Shown here: positions 38,304-47,638 of the stretch, piece by piece
Layout of the letters: every line of letters begins with the position of its first letter
Numbering within the stretch: the first letter of the stretch is position 1
Origin: Mesorhizobium sp. GbtcB19
GTDB lineage: Bacteria > Pseudomonadota > Alphaproteobacteria > Rhizobiales > Rhizobiaceae
Direction: 5' to 3'
Length of the DNA stretch: 64,000 bases
Assembly (NCBI RefSeq): GCF_019091085.1
Contig: NZ_JAGXJY010000007.1
Coordinates: forward strand, 62,001-126,000
The notes under the pieces: model-generated
Database searches by the model: none
What the model was told of the DNA's origin: nothing
The model's input: the letters and a program-made list of their open reading frames with translations, nothing else
Translations under genes and position numbers: made by a program

Positions 38304-40124
38304 ATGCTGGACCGGATTACCAAGCCCAAGCTTTTCCTCTGCACCCTGACCCTGATGGTTGGACTTGCCGCCCCACCCGCCCAGGCCTTCGAGGCGGCGT
38401 CCACCTACCAGCCCATTTTCGAGACGGCGGCCGACCAGACGGTAACGCTGACCGGACATGATCTCACCATTGACCAGGTCATCGCCATCACGCGCAACGG
38501 CGCCAAGGTCGAGCTCAGCCCGGAAGCCCTGCAACGTTCGGCCGATGCTTATGGTCTGCTGCTCGAAGGTGCGGCTGAAGGCGTCACGATCTACTGGTTC
38601 AACCGCGGCGCCGGCGACCAGCGCGAAACCGTGATCTTTTCCGGCGATCCGACCTCGCCAGAAAACACGAAACTTCTCAAGGACCAGCAGCTCGCCCGCT
38701 TCAAGGGCGGCGTCAACCGCGGCTACGGGCCGGAGCTGCAGGAAGAAGCGCTGGTGCGCGCCATTATGGCGATCCGTGCCAACACCATGTCCTACGAGGC
38801 GGCCAGCCCGCAGCTGACCCATATGCTCGTCGACATGCTGAACAAGCGCGTCACGCCGGTCGTGCAATCGCGCGGCACGCTCGGCGAGGGCGATTTGGCG
38901 ACGCTCGGCAATATCGGCGCGGCCATGGTCGGCGAAGGCGAGGCCTATCTCAAAGGCGTCCGCATGCCGGCCGCGCAGGCGCTCGAACAGGCCGGGCTGA
39001 AGCCGCTCGAACCCTTCGCCGCCGACCAGGCGGCGCTGATCAGCACCAACGCCTATGCGCAGGCGCAAGCCGTGCTGTTGCTGGAGGACGCGAGAAAACT
39101 GCTGGAATGGACCGACCTCAGCTACGCCATGGGACTGAACGGCATGAACTCGAGCGTGACGCCGATCTCCGCGCCGGTTCAGTCGATGCGGCCCTATCCG
39201 TGGCTGACTTGGGACGCCGCCCGCGTCATGGACATGATCAAGGGCAGCTACCTCTTCGACGACGATCCGGCCCGCATCATCCAGGATCCCGAAAGCATGC
39301 GCGCTTCGAGCCAGCGCCAGGGTTCGGCATGGCAGGCCTGGGGAGACCTGCGCGATTCCGTGCTGCTCTCGATCAATTCCTCGGATCACAATCCGGCGAT
39401 CCTGCCCGGCCTGACGCCGCAGAGCTCGCCGGAACTGAGCACCCCGCAATTCATGAAATATTACATCAAGGGCGGTCCGCTGAGTAACGGCAAGTCCGGC
39501 TATATCTTCTCCAACGCCAATTGGGATCCCTACCCGATGGCCAATCAGGTCGAGGCCCTCACCAACGCCTTGACCAATCTCGGCGTGGCGGTGGCGCAGC
39601 GCATCGAGCGCTTCCGCAACCCCTTCTTCACCGTGGTCAAGCCGGCCGACGTGCTGAAGCCGGACGAGCGCAAGGACATACCGAGCTTCGACGGCTACCT
39701 GCCGACCGATCTGTGGCAGGAACTGGCCGAACTGGGCTCACCGGTGATGCCGAACGGCCAGGCTATCGTCGCCACGGTCGAGGACCTGGAAGCGCAGACC
39801 CGCATCAAGACCCAGCGCGCCCGCGACGCGGTCGACGTGTCGTTCCACCTCGTGGCGCAGGATCTGCTGACGGCAAGTTACTGGATGGAAATCCGCAAGG
39901 CCCAGAACCCGGAACGGAAGTTCGGCGAAGCGCCGACAGCCGCGCTTGCGGCGCTGCGCCAGGTGATCCCCTGGCATCAAGCGGCGTCGGAACGGCAGAA
40001 GCGGCCGCTCGGCATGGTCGCCTACGACTTCATGCAGGAGAACCCGGCCGCGAAATTCTATTCCGGTGGACCGCAGCCGCCAACGGCGCCGGCCCGACCG
40101 GTCGCCGCAGTATTGCCCAAGTAG
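38304..40124 (+). CDS. exported aromatic amino acid lyase homolog lacking the MIO motif
   Basis: 606 residues from MLDRITKPKLFLCTLTLMVG; GGGAG five bases upstream favours this ATG over one four codons earlier. A signal peptide ends AQA (residues 26-28), so it should be periplasmic. The rest follows the histidine/phenylalanine ammonia-lyase fold: YWFNRGAG (97-104, against YGVNTGFG), a core at 190-198, GEGEAYLKG, QDPESMR (327-333, against QDPYSLR) and HNPAI. The cofactor-forming stretch, normally R-G-S-V-G-A-S-G-D-L, reads RGTLGEGDL, so Ala-Ser is replaced by one Glu. NGT is also replaced by STN (247-249). The MIO electrophile cannot form by the known route. It is either a non-lyase descendant or a binding protein. 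Confidence 0.82.
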   Translation: MLDRITKPKLFLCTLTLMVGLAAPPAQAFEAASTYQPIFETAADQTVTLTGHDLTIDQVIAITRNGAKVELSPEALQRSADAYGLLLEGAAEGVTIYWFNRGAGDQRETVIFSGDPTSPENTKLLKDQQLARFKGGVNRGYGPELQEEALVRAIMAIRANTMSYEAASPQLTHMLVDMLNKRVTPVVQSRGTLGEGDLATLGNIGAAMVGEGEAYLKGVRMPAAQALEQAGLKPLEPFAADQAALISTNAYAQAQAVLLLEDARKLLEWTDLSYAMGLNGMNSSVTPISAPVQSMRPYPWLTWDAARVMDMIKGSYLFDDDPARIIQDPESMRASSQRQGSAWQAWGDLRDSVLLSINSSDHNPAILPGLTPQSSPELSTPQFMKYYIKGGPLSNGKSGYIFSNANWDPYPMANQVEALTNALTNLGVAVAQRIERFRNPFFTVVKPADVLKPDERKDIPSFDGYLPTDLWQELAELGSPVMPNGQAIVATVEDLEAQTRIKTQRARDAVDVSFHLVAQDLLTASYWMEIRKAQNPERKFGEAPTAALAALRQVIPWHQAASERQKRPLGMVAYDFMQENPAAKFYSGGPQPPTAPARPVAAVLPK

Positions 40125-40130
40125 GAGTTG

Positions 40131-40742
40131 TCAACGCGCCGCGATTGCCGCGGCGGCGCCCGCCATCGTCGTGGCGCTGACGCGGTTGGCGATCTTCATG
40201 GCGCGCTTGCTCTTCAAGAGCCGGCGCGCCTGCGAAGCGGCCAGCACCCAAGTGAGATCAATGACCACCAGCACGATCGCCATGGTGACCGTCAGTTCGG
40301 CCCAGCCGACCACGCTCACCGAGGCAAGATCGATGATGGTCGGCAGCAGCGCCAGATAGAACATCATGATCTTCGGATTGCCCAATGTCACCGCCATGCC
40401 GGCAAAGAACAGTTTCAGGGGCGAATCCTCGCGCGGCATCTCGCCTTCCTTTGCCTCGACCGGCGCCGTCCACATCTTGAACGCAAGATATGCGAGATAG
40501 GCCACGCCCACCCACTTCACCACGACGAAAGCGTAGTGGAAGGTCTGCGCCACGACGGCGAGCCCGAACACCGCCAGCGACAGCCAGATGCCTTCGCCGA
40601 TCCACATCGCCAGCAGGAACGGGAAGACATCGCGGAACCCCTTCGAAATGACGCGCGCCACAAGTGCGGCGATCGACGGGCCGGGCGAGCCGGCGGCGAC
40701 GAACAAGGCAGCGGCAAAGATCAGCAGCGAGGCGAGATGCAT
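40131..40742 (-). CDS. LysE family amino acid exporter
   Basis: 203 residues from MHLASLLIFAAALFVAAGSP, with about six membrane segments and the RhtB/LysE opening GSPGPSIAALVARVISKGFRD. GNPKIMMFYLALLP matches the conserved fourth-segment motif of the family. These inner-membrane proteins export amino acids or related metabolites; the substrate is unknown. It is convergent with the exported lyase homolog, six bases apart. Confidence 0.9.
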   Translation of the reverse strand: MHLASLLIFAAALFVAAGSPGPSIAALVARVISKGFRDVFPFLLAMWIGEGIWLSLAVFGLAVVAQTFHYAFVVVKWVGVAYLAYLAFKMWTAPVEAKEGEMPREDSPLKLFFAGMAVTLGNPKIMMFYLALLPTIIDLASVSVVGWAELTVTMAIVLVVIDLTWVLAASQARRLLKSKRAMKIANRVSATTMAGAAAAIAAR

Positions 40743-41172
40743 GGGGCGCTTCCTGTGGGATAGAGACAAATCATACCCGATCGGGATGGATTTGGCACGC
40801 CCGGCAAGGGGCTCGCGTTGAGGATGGAGACAATAGCTGCCAACGCCGACAGTTGCTGCTCTTGCCGTTCCCCTCAACCTTAGCTAGAAGACCCGCCCGT
40901 CATCCATTTTCGAGCTTCACTTTGCCTCAGTAACCGCCGGTCTCGCCAACTCCTCTGAATGCACCGCAGGCGCAGCCATTGGCGCGGCCTGCTCCATTTT
41001 CACGTGTTCTTCAGGCGGCGGTTCGAGACCGGTTTGGCATTGCTGAGCCCAGCGCGCAATCCGCGCCGACGCCTGACTTCCGGATGACACAGTCTTTCGC
41101 CACGCCGTGCCCATGAAGGGCATCTCGGACATTGCCGGCTGACGGACTTCCCGACGGGAAGGGCCTACCGGC
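40743..41172. other. 430-base intergenic stretch, no gene supported
   Basis: This lies between the divergent LysE and DUF1062 genes. A 71-codon frame on the minus strand (40917-41132) is open but has no convincing ribosome binding site and no recognisable domain. I see no repeat, terminator or RNA gene here. It presumably holds both promoters. Confidence 0.4.
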
Positions 41173-41799
41173 ATGTCTGCCACCTTGTCTGTTCGCTGGA
41201 CGATCGCGCCCGCAATCGCGCCTCGGCCTCTCATCAACTGCAATCGCTGCGGTGGCTTCAGACCGTACCAATGCAGCGAAAAATTCCGCGTCAACGCCAA
41301 CGGCAAGCGTATCGACGTGTGGCTGATCTATCGCTGCGCGGGCTGCGACAACTCCTGGAACCGCACCATTCTCGAGCGTTGCAACCGCCGCGACATCGAG
41401 CCGTCCCTCCTCGCCGCGCTCGAAAGCAACGACCCGGTGCTTGTCCGCCGCTTTGCCTTCGATACCACGGCGCTCAGGAATCGGATCGGACGGATCGAGG
41501 AATTTCCCGACGCTACGGTCCGAAAGGAACTGCTGGACGGCAGGCCCGAATGCGCGGTCGCGCTTTCGCTCGAGCTTCGCCTCGATGCCGCGACGTCCTT
41601 GCGGCTCGACCGCCTGCTTGCCGGCGAACTGGGCATCTCGCGTTCGAAGCTGCAGGCCTGGGAAGAACGGCGATTGCTCATGGTCGATCCAGACGGCGCC
41701 AGAGCCTGGCGCAAGCCGGTGCGCGACCGCGCGACGATCCGCATCGACCTTTCCGGGGAGGCGGACCGCGACGCGATTGTCGGTGCCGCATGCGGCTGA
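41173..41799 (+). CDS. DUF1062 domain protein
   Basis: 208 residues. The N-terminal half has six cysteines in a zinc-ribbon-like pattern (C23-x2-C26, C34, C55-x2-C58, C70) within CNRCGGFRPYQCSEKFRVNA and LIYRCAGCDNSWNRTI, the hallmark of DUF1062. The C-terminal half is helical and charged. The function is unknown; the fold suggests nucleic acid binding, which is inference only. Confidence 0.87.
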   Translation: MSATLSVRWTIAPAIAPRPLINCNRCGGFRPYQCSEKFRVNANGKRIDVWLIYRCAGCDNSWNRTILERCNRRDIEPSLLAALESNDPVLVRRFAFDTTALRNRIGRIEEFPDATVRKELLDGRPECAVALSLELRLDAATSLRLDRLLAGELGISRSKLQAWEERRLLMVDPDGARAWRKPVRDRATIRIDLSGEADRDAIVGAACG

Positions 41800-41854
41800 A
41801 ATGAAAAGGGAGGGAGCATTGCTCCCTCCCTCAATGACCTGCGTGGGGCGAAAC

Positions 41855-43684
41855 TTAGGCCGCGCCCATCACCTTGGCGGCCTTCTCGAAACGCTTGCGC
41901 TCGTTCGGGTCGAGATAGAGCTTGCGGAGCCGAATGGTCTTCGGCGTCACCTCGACCAGCTCGTCGTCCTGGATCCAGGCGAGCGCCCGCTCCAGCGTCA
42001 TGCGGATCGGCGGCGTCAGCTTCACCGCTTCGTCCTTGCCGGCGGCGCGGATGTTGGTGAGCTTCTTCCCCTTGAGCACGTTCACCTCAAGGTCGTTGTC
42101 GCGGCTATGGATGCCGATGATCATGCCCTGATAGACCTTGACGCCCGGATCGATGATCATCGGGCCGCGGTCTTCCAGGTTCCACATCGCATAGGCGACC
42201 GACTCGCCCTGTTCGTTGGAGATCAGCACGCCGTTGGTGCGGCCGGGCAATTCGCCCTTGTAGGGCTCATAGGCGAAGAACAGCCGGTTCATCACCGCGG
42301 TGCCGCGCGTGTCGGTCAACAGTTCCGACTGGTAGCCAATCAGGCCGCGCGTCGGCGCGTGGAAGACGAGGCGCTGGCGGTTGCCGCCGGAGGGACGCAG
42401 CTCGACCATCTCGGCCTTGCGCTCCGACATTTTCTGCACGACGACGCCGGCATGCTCCTCGTCGACGTCGATGACGACTTCCTCGACCGGCTCCAGCAAT
42501 TCGCCGTTCTCGCCTTTCTGCATGACGACGCGCGGACGCGACACGGCAAGCTCGAAGCCCTCGCGGCGCATCGTCTCGATCAGCACCGCAAGCTGCAATT
42601 CGCCGCGGCCGGAAACGAAGAAGGAGTCTTTCTCAGCCGATTCCTCGATCTTCAGCGCCACATTGCCCTCTGCCTCGCGCAGCAGGCGGTCGCGGATGAC
42701 GCGGCTGGTCACCTTGTCGCCCTCGGTGCCGGCAAGCGGGCTGTCATTGACGAGGAAGGACATGGTCACGGTCGGCGGATCGATCGGCTGCGCATGCAGC
42801 GGCTCGCTCACCGCCGGGTCGCAGAAGGTGTCGGCGACGGTGCCTTTCGACAGGCCGGCGATCGCGACGATGTCGCCTGCCTGGGCTTCGTCGATCGGCT
42901 GGCGCTCGAGGCCACGGAAAGCGAGGATTTTTGAGACGCGGCCGGTCTCGATCTGCATGCCGTCATGGTGCAGCACCTTGACCGCCTGGTTGGCCTTCAG
43001 CGTGCCGGACTCGATGCGGCCGGTGATGATGCGGCCGAGGAACGGGTTGGCTTCGAGGATGGTGCCGATCATGCGGAACGGGCCGGGATGGACCGTCGGC
43101 GCCGGCACATGCTTGACGACGAGGTCGAACAGCGGCGCCAGGCCCTGGTCCTTCGGGCCTTCGGGGTTTTCCGAAACCCAGCCGTCGCGGCCCGAGCCGT
43201 AGAGGATCGGGAAGTCGAGCTGCTCGTCGGTGGCGTCGAGCGCGGCGAAGAGGTCGAACACCTCGTTGACCACTTCGATGTGGCGCGCGTCCGGACGGTC
43301 GATCTTGTTGATGACGACGATGGGGCGCAGGCCCACTTTCAGCGCCTTGCCGACGACGAACTTGGTCTGCGGCATCGGGCCTTCGGCGGCATCGACGAGC
43401 ACGATGGCCGAATCCACCATCGACAGGATGCGCTCGACCTCGCCGCCGAAATCGGCGTGTCCGGGCGTGTCGACGATGTTGATGCGCGTGCCGTGCCAGT
43501 CGACCGAGGTCGCCTTGGCCAGGATGGTGATGCCACGCTCCTTTTCGAGGTCGTTGGAATCCATGGCGCGCTCGGCGACGCGCTGGTTGTCGCGGAAGGC
43601 GCCGGACTGTTTCAGAAGCTGATCGACCAGCGTGGTTTTGCCATGGTCGACGTGCGCGATGATCGCGATATTGCGGAGGTTCAT
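41855..43684 (-). CDS. typA: ribosome-associated translational GTPase TypA/BipA
   Basis: 609 residues from [21 protein letters not shown]1 is AHVDHGKTT (10-18), G3 [14 protein letters not shown] and G4 NKIDRPDA; two beta-barrel/EF-G-like domains and the BipA-specific C-terminal domain follow. TypA acts on 50S subunit assembly and translation under stress and cold. The frame extends 41 codons upstream of the ATG but the family begins here. It is convergent with the DUF1062 gene. Confidence 0.96.
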   Translation of the reverse strand: MNLRNIAIIAHVDHGKTTLVDQLLKQSGAFRDNQRVAERAMDSNDLEKERGITILAKATSVDWHGTRINIVDTPGHADFGGEVERILSMVDSAIVLVDAAEGPMPQTKFVVGKALKVGLRPIVVINKIDRPDARHIEVVNEVFDLFAALDATDEQLDFPILYGSGRDGWVSENPEGPKDQGLAPLFDLVVKHVPAPTVHPGPFRMIGTILEANPFLGRIITGRIESGTLKANQAVKVLHHDGMQIETGRVSKILAFRGLERQPIDEAQAGDIVAIAGLSKGTVADTFCDPAVSEPLHAQPIDPPTVTMSFLVNDSPLAGTEGDKVTSRVIRDRLLREAEGNVALKIEESAEKDSFFVSGRGELQLAVLIETMRREGFELAVSRPRVVMQKGENGELLEPVEEVVIDVDEEHAGVVVQKMSERKAEMVELRPSGGNRQRLVFHAPTRGLIGYQSELLTDTRGTAVMNRLFFAYEPYKGELPGRTNGVLISNEQGESVAYAMWNLEDRGPMIIDPGVKVYQGMIIGIHSRDNDLEVNVLKGKKLTNIRAAGKDEAVKLTPPIRMTLERALAWIQDDELVEVTPKTIRLRKLYLDPNERKRFEKAAKVMGAA

Positions 43685-43879
43685 TTTTCTGGTCTCGGGA
43701 ACGTTGCAGGCAGCAGGCCCAAAAGCGCCGCCTTTTTCGGTTGCGCGGCTCATACAGGGTTTTTCGCAATTGCGAAAGGGGAGGCCCGACCCCAAATACA
43801 TGGTCACTGATTCTTAAACGTCTTGGTGTGAAATGATTCCGTTAACCAAGGCGGAACCTTTGAGGGGCCGGGCAGTTCG

Positions 43880-44167
43880 ATGTTCATGAGCGATCAGATG
43901 TCCAGATTGCGTCCGGTTTTCGCGTGGGCAGCGCTTGGCCTGCTCGTAGCGGCGGGCGCCGCGCAGTCGGCGGCCGCGCTGCGGGAAGCCGATCCGATCA
44001 CCCCGCCCGATGCCAGAACCGCGCAGCAGATGTTCGCCGACGCCCCCGACGGCGTCGATCCCGTCGTGACCGGCCCGGTCAGCGCCGCCTTCAAGCAGCG
44101 CCAGAAGGATGCCAACTGCGACACGGCGGTTTGGCCGAACATTCCCCGGGCTTGTTATCCGGATTGA
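43880..44167 (+). CDS. small exported protein, function unknown
   Basis: 95 residues. A hydrophobic segment (about 14-32) after an Arg forms a signal peptide or anchor, with probable cleavage after QSAAA. The mature part is short, with a polar middle and two cysteines in NCDTAVWPNIPRACYP that could form a disulfide. I do not recognise the family. It is divergent from typA and followed by a 128-bp palindrome. A second ATG two codons later is also possible. Confidence 0.72.
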   Translation: MFMSDQMSRLRPVFAWAALGLLVAAGAAQSAAALREADPITPPDARTAQQMFADAPDGVDPVVTGPVSAAFKQRQKDANCDTAVWPNIPRACYPD

Positions 44168-44258
44168 CGCCCTTCATCGCATTCCGAATTAAGTTCTGGA
44201 TCGCCACGGCGCCTAACGTGACGGCATGTATCGACGCGGAATGCTGGCCCAGGGTGCG

Positions 44259-44386
44259 TTGAGATTCAGGTCAGGCCGAGCCGAGAACGCTGGTTGCCGA
44301 GAACCGGAGCGGAGCGTACTTGAAGTACGTGAGCACCGGAAGCGCAGGAAACCAGCGTTCGCAGGCCGGCATCACCTGAATATCAA
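44259..44386. repeat. 128-bp near-perfect palindromic element
   Basis: The outer arms TTGAGATTCAGGT and ACCTGAATATCAA pair at 12 of 13 positions, inner arms GAACGCTGGTT/AACCAGCGTTC pair perfectly, and the exact midpoint is GTACTTGAAGTAC. The arms and centre share one axis, so the whole element can fold as a single hairpin. It ends six bases from the phoD stop codon. It differs in sequence from the other repeat families in the window. Confidence 0.8.
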
Positions 44387-44392
44387 TGCAGC

Positions 44393-45967
44393 CTAAGCCG
44401 ACCGCACCGGATCCAACGTCACCTTGTAAAGCTCGTTGTCGTCGCGATCCATCAGCCGCACGGTGAGCTGTTCCGTCGCGCCCGAAATATCGACCAGACC
44501 GAAGAACTGCAGGCCGGCCGACGGCGGCAGGTTCTGGCCCTGCTCGGCGGTCGGCGCCTTGATGAATTTCAGCTCCGGCCCAAAGGTCATGTCGAGGTCG
44601 TTCGGGCCGAAGGTGCCGGCATGGATCGGGCCGGAGACGAATTCCCAGAACGGATTGAAATCCTGGAACTGCGCCTTGTCGGGGTTGTAGTAATGCGCCG
44701 CGGTGTAGTGCACGTCGGCGGTGAGCCACACCGTGTTGGTGATGCCGGCATTCTTGATGAAGCGCAGCACGTCGGCGAATTCGAGCTCGCGCCCCTTCGG
44801 CTTGCCATTGTCGTTGTTGCTGACGGCCTCGAAGCCGACCTTCTTCGCCGCATCGTCCCAGACGACGAGGCTAAGCGGCATGTCGGCGGCGATGATCTTC
44901 CAGGTCGCCTTGGAATTGGCCAGCTCGCGCTTCAGCCACTTGGACTGCTCCTCGCCGATCATGCGCGACTTCGGCGTCAGCGTTTCATCCAGATTGGCGC
45001 CATTCGGGCCGCGATAGGAGCGCATGTCGAGGAAGAACACGTCGAGCAGCGGCCCATGCGAGATCTTGCGGTAGACGCGGCCCGGCTCCGACGGCTCGTA
45101 GCGGATGGTCGTCATCTCATGGAAGGCGCGCGCCGCTCGCGCCGCCAGCACATGGATCGACTTTTCCTTGTAGCGGTCGTCCTTGCTGAGATCCTTCGAA
45201 TCCGACCAGTTGTTCAGCACCTCATGGTCGTCCCACTGGTAGAAGGTCGGGCAGATCGCGCTGAGGGCCAGCACGTTCTTGTCCATCATGTTGTACTTCC
45301 ACTGGTCGCGATACTCGTCCAGCGTCTCGGCAACCTTGCGCTTGCCGTCGATCATGACGACGTTCTTCCACTTGCCGCCGCCGGGCAGGTCGACCTCGTC
45401 CTTCATGGCGCCGTCGGCATAGATCGTGTCGCCGGAGTGCAGGAAGAAATCCGGCGTGTGCTTGGCGATGGTCGCATAGGTCTTCATGCCGGTCTCGTCG
45501 ATGCCCCAGCCCTGGCCGGCGGTGTCGCCCGACCAGGCAAAGCGGACGTCGCGCTTCGAGGACGGCGCGGTGCGGAAGCGGCCGACGATCGGCTCGGAGA
45601 CGGCATTGATGTCGGAGAGGTCGGCCGCGACCATGCGATAGAAGATGTCCTGATCGGAGGCGAGGTCGGTGAGCAGCCGCTTCGCCGTGTAGTCGCTGGC
45701 CGGCGAGGTATCGAGCGGCGCAAGCCTGGTGGCGTTTGCAAAACTTTCGGTCGTCGACACTTCATACATAACGCGCGCCGGACGGTCGGTGCGGGTCCAC
45801 ACCATGCCGGACGTGGCGTCGACGTCGCCGGACTGGACGCCATGGGTGAAGGCCGGACGCTGGCTGGCGCGGGAATAATAGGGCAGCGCGAGCCCGGAGG
45901 CGCCGACAAGGCCAAAGGCGCTGGCCGAGGTGACGAAAGCGCGGCGGGTGAGGGAAAGCTTGTTCAT
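44393..45967 (-). CDS. phoD: PhoD-family alkaline phosphatase/phosphodiesterase
   Basis: 524 residues from MNKLSLTRRAFVTSASAFGL. The TRRAFV motif and following hydrophobic stretch are a Tat signal, so the folded metalloenzyme is exported to the periplasm. The PhoD N-terminal domain (FTHGVQSGDVDATSGMVWTRT) and metallophosphatase core (FLHSGDTIYADG, WDDHEVLNNW, WLTADVHYTAAHYY) are present. It releases phosphate from phosphomonoesters or diesters, needing Ca2+ and Fe3+ in known members. No clear Pho box was found upstream. Confidence 0.94.
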   Translation of the reverse strand: MNKLSLTRRAFVTSASAFGLVGASGLALPYYSRASQRPAFTHGVQSGDVDATSGMVWTRTDRPARVMYEVSTTESFANATRLAPLDTSPASDYTAKRLLTDLASDQDIFYRMVAADLSDINAVSEPIVGRFRTAPSSKRDVRFAWSGDTAGQGWGIDETGMKTYATIAKHTPDFFLHSGDTIYADGAMKDEVDLPGGGKWKNVVMIDGKRKVAETLDEYRDQWKYNMMDKNVLALSAICPTFYQWDDHEVLNNWSDSKDLSKDDRYKEKSIHVLAARAARAFHEMTTIRYEPSEPGRVYRKISHGPLLDVFFLDMRSYRGPNGANLDETLTPKSRMIGEEQSKWLKRELANSKATWKIIAADMPLSLVVWDDAAKKVGFEAVSNNDNGKPKGRELEFADVLRFIKNAGITNTVWLTADVHYTAAHYYNPDKAQFQDFNPFWEFVSGPIHAGTFGPNDLDMTFGPELKFIKAPTAEQGQNLPPSAGLQFFGLVDISGATEQLTVRLMDRDDNELYKVTLDPVRSA

Positions 45968-46069
45968 GGCTGTCTCCGGGATGGCGTCGAACGGGACCGC
46001 CAAGCTCTCGCCTCAATGTTTCAGGCGTGTCTCGGAACCATGAAGTTTTGATAACAGTGCACTCTTCTC

Positions 46070-46263
46070 CTTCTCCCCTTGTGGGAGAAGGTGGATCGGC
46101 GCGCAGCGCCGAGACGGATGAGGGGTGTTCCAGCGGAGTGAGACACCGATGTTCCTGTGGAGTGAAGCGCTGGCGTTCCAGCAGAATGGGACGCCGGCTT
46201 TCCCTGGAGCACCCCTCATCCGACCGAGCTTCGCTCGGCCACCTTCTCCCACAAGGGGAGAAG
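46070..46263. repeat. 194-bp inverted repeat element (family A, three 24-bp units)
   Basis: It has the same outer and inner arms as the element at 30.3 kb. Between the arms are three head-to-tail 24-bp units (46127-46150, 46151-46174, 46175-46198), each starting GTTCC and sharing a G-A-G/A-T-G core, against one unit in the other copy. It separates the start of phoD from the end of the MFS gene on the same strand. Confidence 0.85.
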
Positions 46264-46276
46264 GGAAAGATGCGCC

Positions 46277-47560
46277 TCAAGCTGCCTGCGGCTCCGGCTC
46301 GAAGGCCGGTCTGCTGGTGTTGATCAGCAACGAGATGCAGGCCGCCGCAATACCGGTCATGCCGGCAATCAGGAACGCAAGCTCGTAATTGCCCTGCAGC
46401 TCGCGCATCGTCCCGCCGAAAGCGGCGGCGGCCGCAGCACCGATCTGGTGGCCGGCGACGATCCAGCCGAAGACGATCGGCCCGCTGCGGTCGCCGAAGG
46501 CCTCGTTGGCGAGCCTAAGCGTCGGCGGCACGGTGGCGATCCAGTCGAGCCCATAGAGCACCGCGAAGATGATCAGGCTGGTTCCCGAAAAGCCGGAATA
46601 GGGCAGGTAGATCAGCGACAGGCCGCGGATGGCATAGTAGACGCCGAGCAGCTTGCGCGGATCGAAGCGGTCTGTCAGCCAGCCGGACAAGGTCGTGCCG
46701 ATCAGGTCGAAAATGCCCATCAGCGACAGCAACCCGGCCGCCTGCACTTCGGGGATGCCCATATCGCCGCAAAACGCGATGAGATGGGTGCCGACGAGGC
46801 CGTTGGTGGTGAAGCCACAGATGAAAAAGGTGGCGAACAGGTACCAGAACACCCTGGTGCCCGCGGCGCGCCGCAGCGTGTTCAGCGTATGCGCCAGGAA
46901 GTTGCCCTGCGACGCCGGCGACACTGGCGGCACATCGTTCGCATCGGCGCCGTAGCGCACCTGGCCGATCGAAGCGGGGCGCTCGGGCACCAGCAGCAAC
47001 ACGAACGGTATCAGGGCCGCCGTGGCGATCGCCACCGCAATGGCCACCGGCTTCCAGCCGCCGCTCTGCGCCAGCGAGGCGATCACCGGCAGGAAAATCA
47101 GCATGCCGGTGGCGCTGGAGGCCGACATCAGGCCCATCATCAGGCCGCGATTGGTCTTGAACCAGCGATTGACGATTGTCGCGCCCAGCACGCTCGCCAC
47201 CGCGCCGGAGCCGATGCCGGAAAACACGCCCCAGGTGATGAAGAGATGCCAGGGCTCAGTCATCAACAGGCTGAGGGCCGTCGATCCCGACATCACCAGC
47301 AGCGCGCCGAGCAGCGTGCGGCGGAGCCCGATGCGCTCCATTAGCGCCGCCGCGAACGGGCCGGTAAGACCGTAAAGCAGGATGCCGATACTGGCGGCCC
47401 AGGAGGTCACGTCGCGGCGCCAGCCGAAGCTCTCTTCCAGCGGAACCATCATCACCGATGGCGCCGAGCGCAACCCGGCCGCGATCAGGAGGCAGAAGAA
47501 AATGACGGCAACGACGACGAAAGCGTAGCGCTGGCCAAACGGACGGGATTGAGCTATCAT
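46277..47560 (-). CDS. MFS transporter under a divergent TetR regulator
   Basis: 427 residues from MIAQSRPFGQRYAFVVVAVI, with about 12 membrane segments; GLMMGLMSASSATGMLIFLP and GWLTDRFDPRKLLG are typical of the monocarboxylate/oxalate-formate-like MFS group. There is no clear ribosome binding site before this ATG because operator sequence abuts it. An in-frame ATG 12 codons upstream (47596) is the alternative start. It is transcribed away from a TetR gene and is probably repressed by it until its ligand appears. Confidence 0.87.
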   Translation of the reverse strand: MIAQSRPFGQRYAFVVVAVIFFCLLIAAGLRSAPSVMMVPLEESFGWRRDVTSWAASIGILLYGLTGPFAAALMERIGLRRTLLGALLVMSGSTALSLLMTEPWHLFITWGVFSGIGSGAVASVLGATIVNRWFKTNRGLMMGLMSASSATGMLIFLPVIASLAQSGGWKPVAIAVAIATAALIPFVLLLVPERPASIGQVRYGADANDVPPVSPASQGNFLAHTLNTLRRAAGTRVFWYLFATFFICGFTTNGLVGTHLIAFCGDMGIPEVQAAGLLSLMGIFDLIGTTLSGWLTDRFDPRKLLGVYYAIRGLSLIYLPYSGFSGTSLIIFAVLYGLDWIATVPPTLRLANEAFGDRSGPIVFGWIVAGHQIGAAAAAAFGGTMRELQGNYELAFLIAGMTGIAAACISLLINTSRPAFEPEPQAA

Positions 47561-47617
47561 GTTACTGACCGGTACGTTGCAATGGAATGACGCCATACAT
47601 ACGTACCGGTCGGTAAC
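47561..47617. promoter_or_regulatory. paired TetR operator-like arms
   Basis: GTTACTGACCGGTACGT (47561-47577) and ACGTACCGGTCGGTAAC (47601-47617) are inverted copies matching at 16 of 17 positions. Each arm also contains the palindrome ACCGGT. The centres are 40 bp apart, about four helical turns, which would let two TetR dimers bind on one face. The location, the 78-base gap between the divergent MFS and TetR genes, makes autoregulation and repression of the transporter the natural reading. Confidence 0.75.
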
Positions 47618-47638
47618 ATTGTCAAGCGAGTTCTCTGT

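Noticed and set aside
40917..41132. possible 71-residue protein on the minus strand
   Set aside because: No ribosome binding site, no domain, and it lies in the promoter gap of two divergent genes.
46070..46263. CRISPR-like array, because of the three 24-bp units
   Set aside because: The units are head to tail with no spacers and lie inside a palindrome. There are no cas genes in the window.
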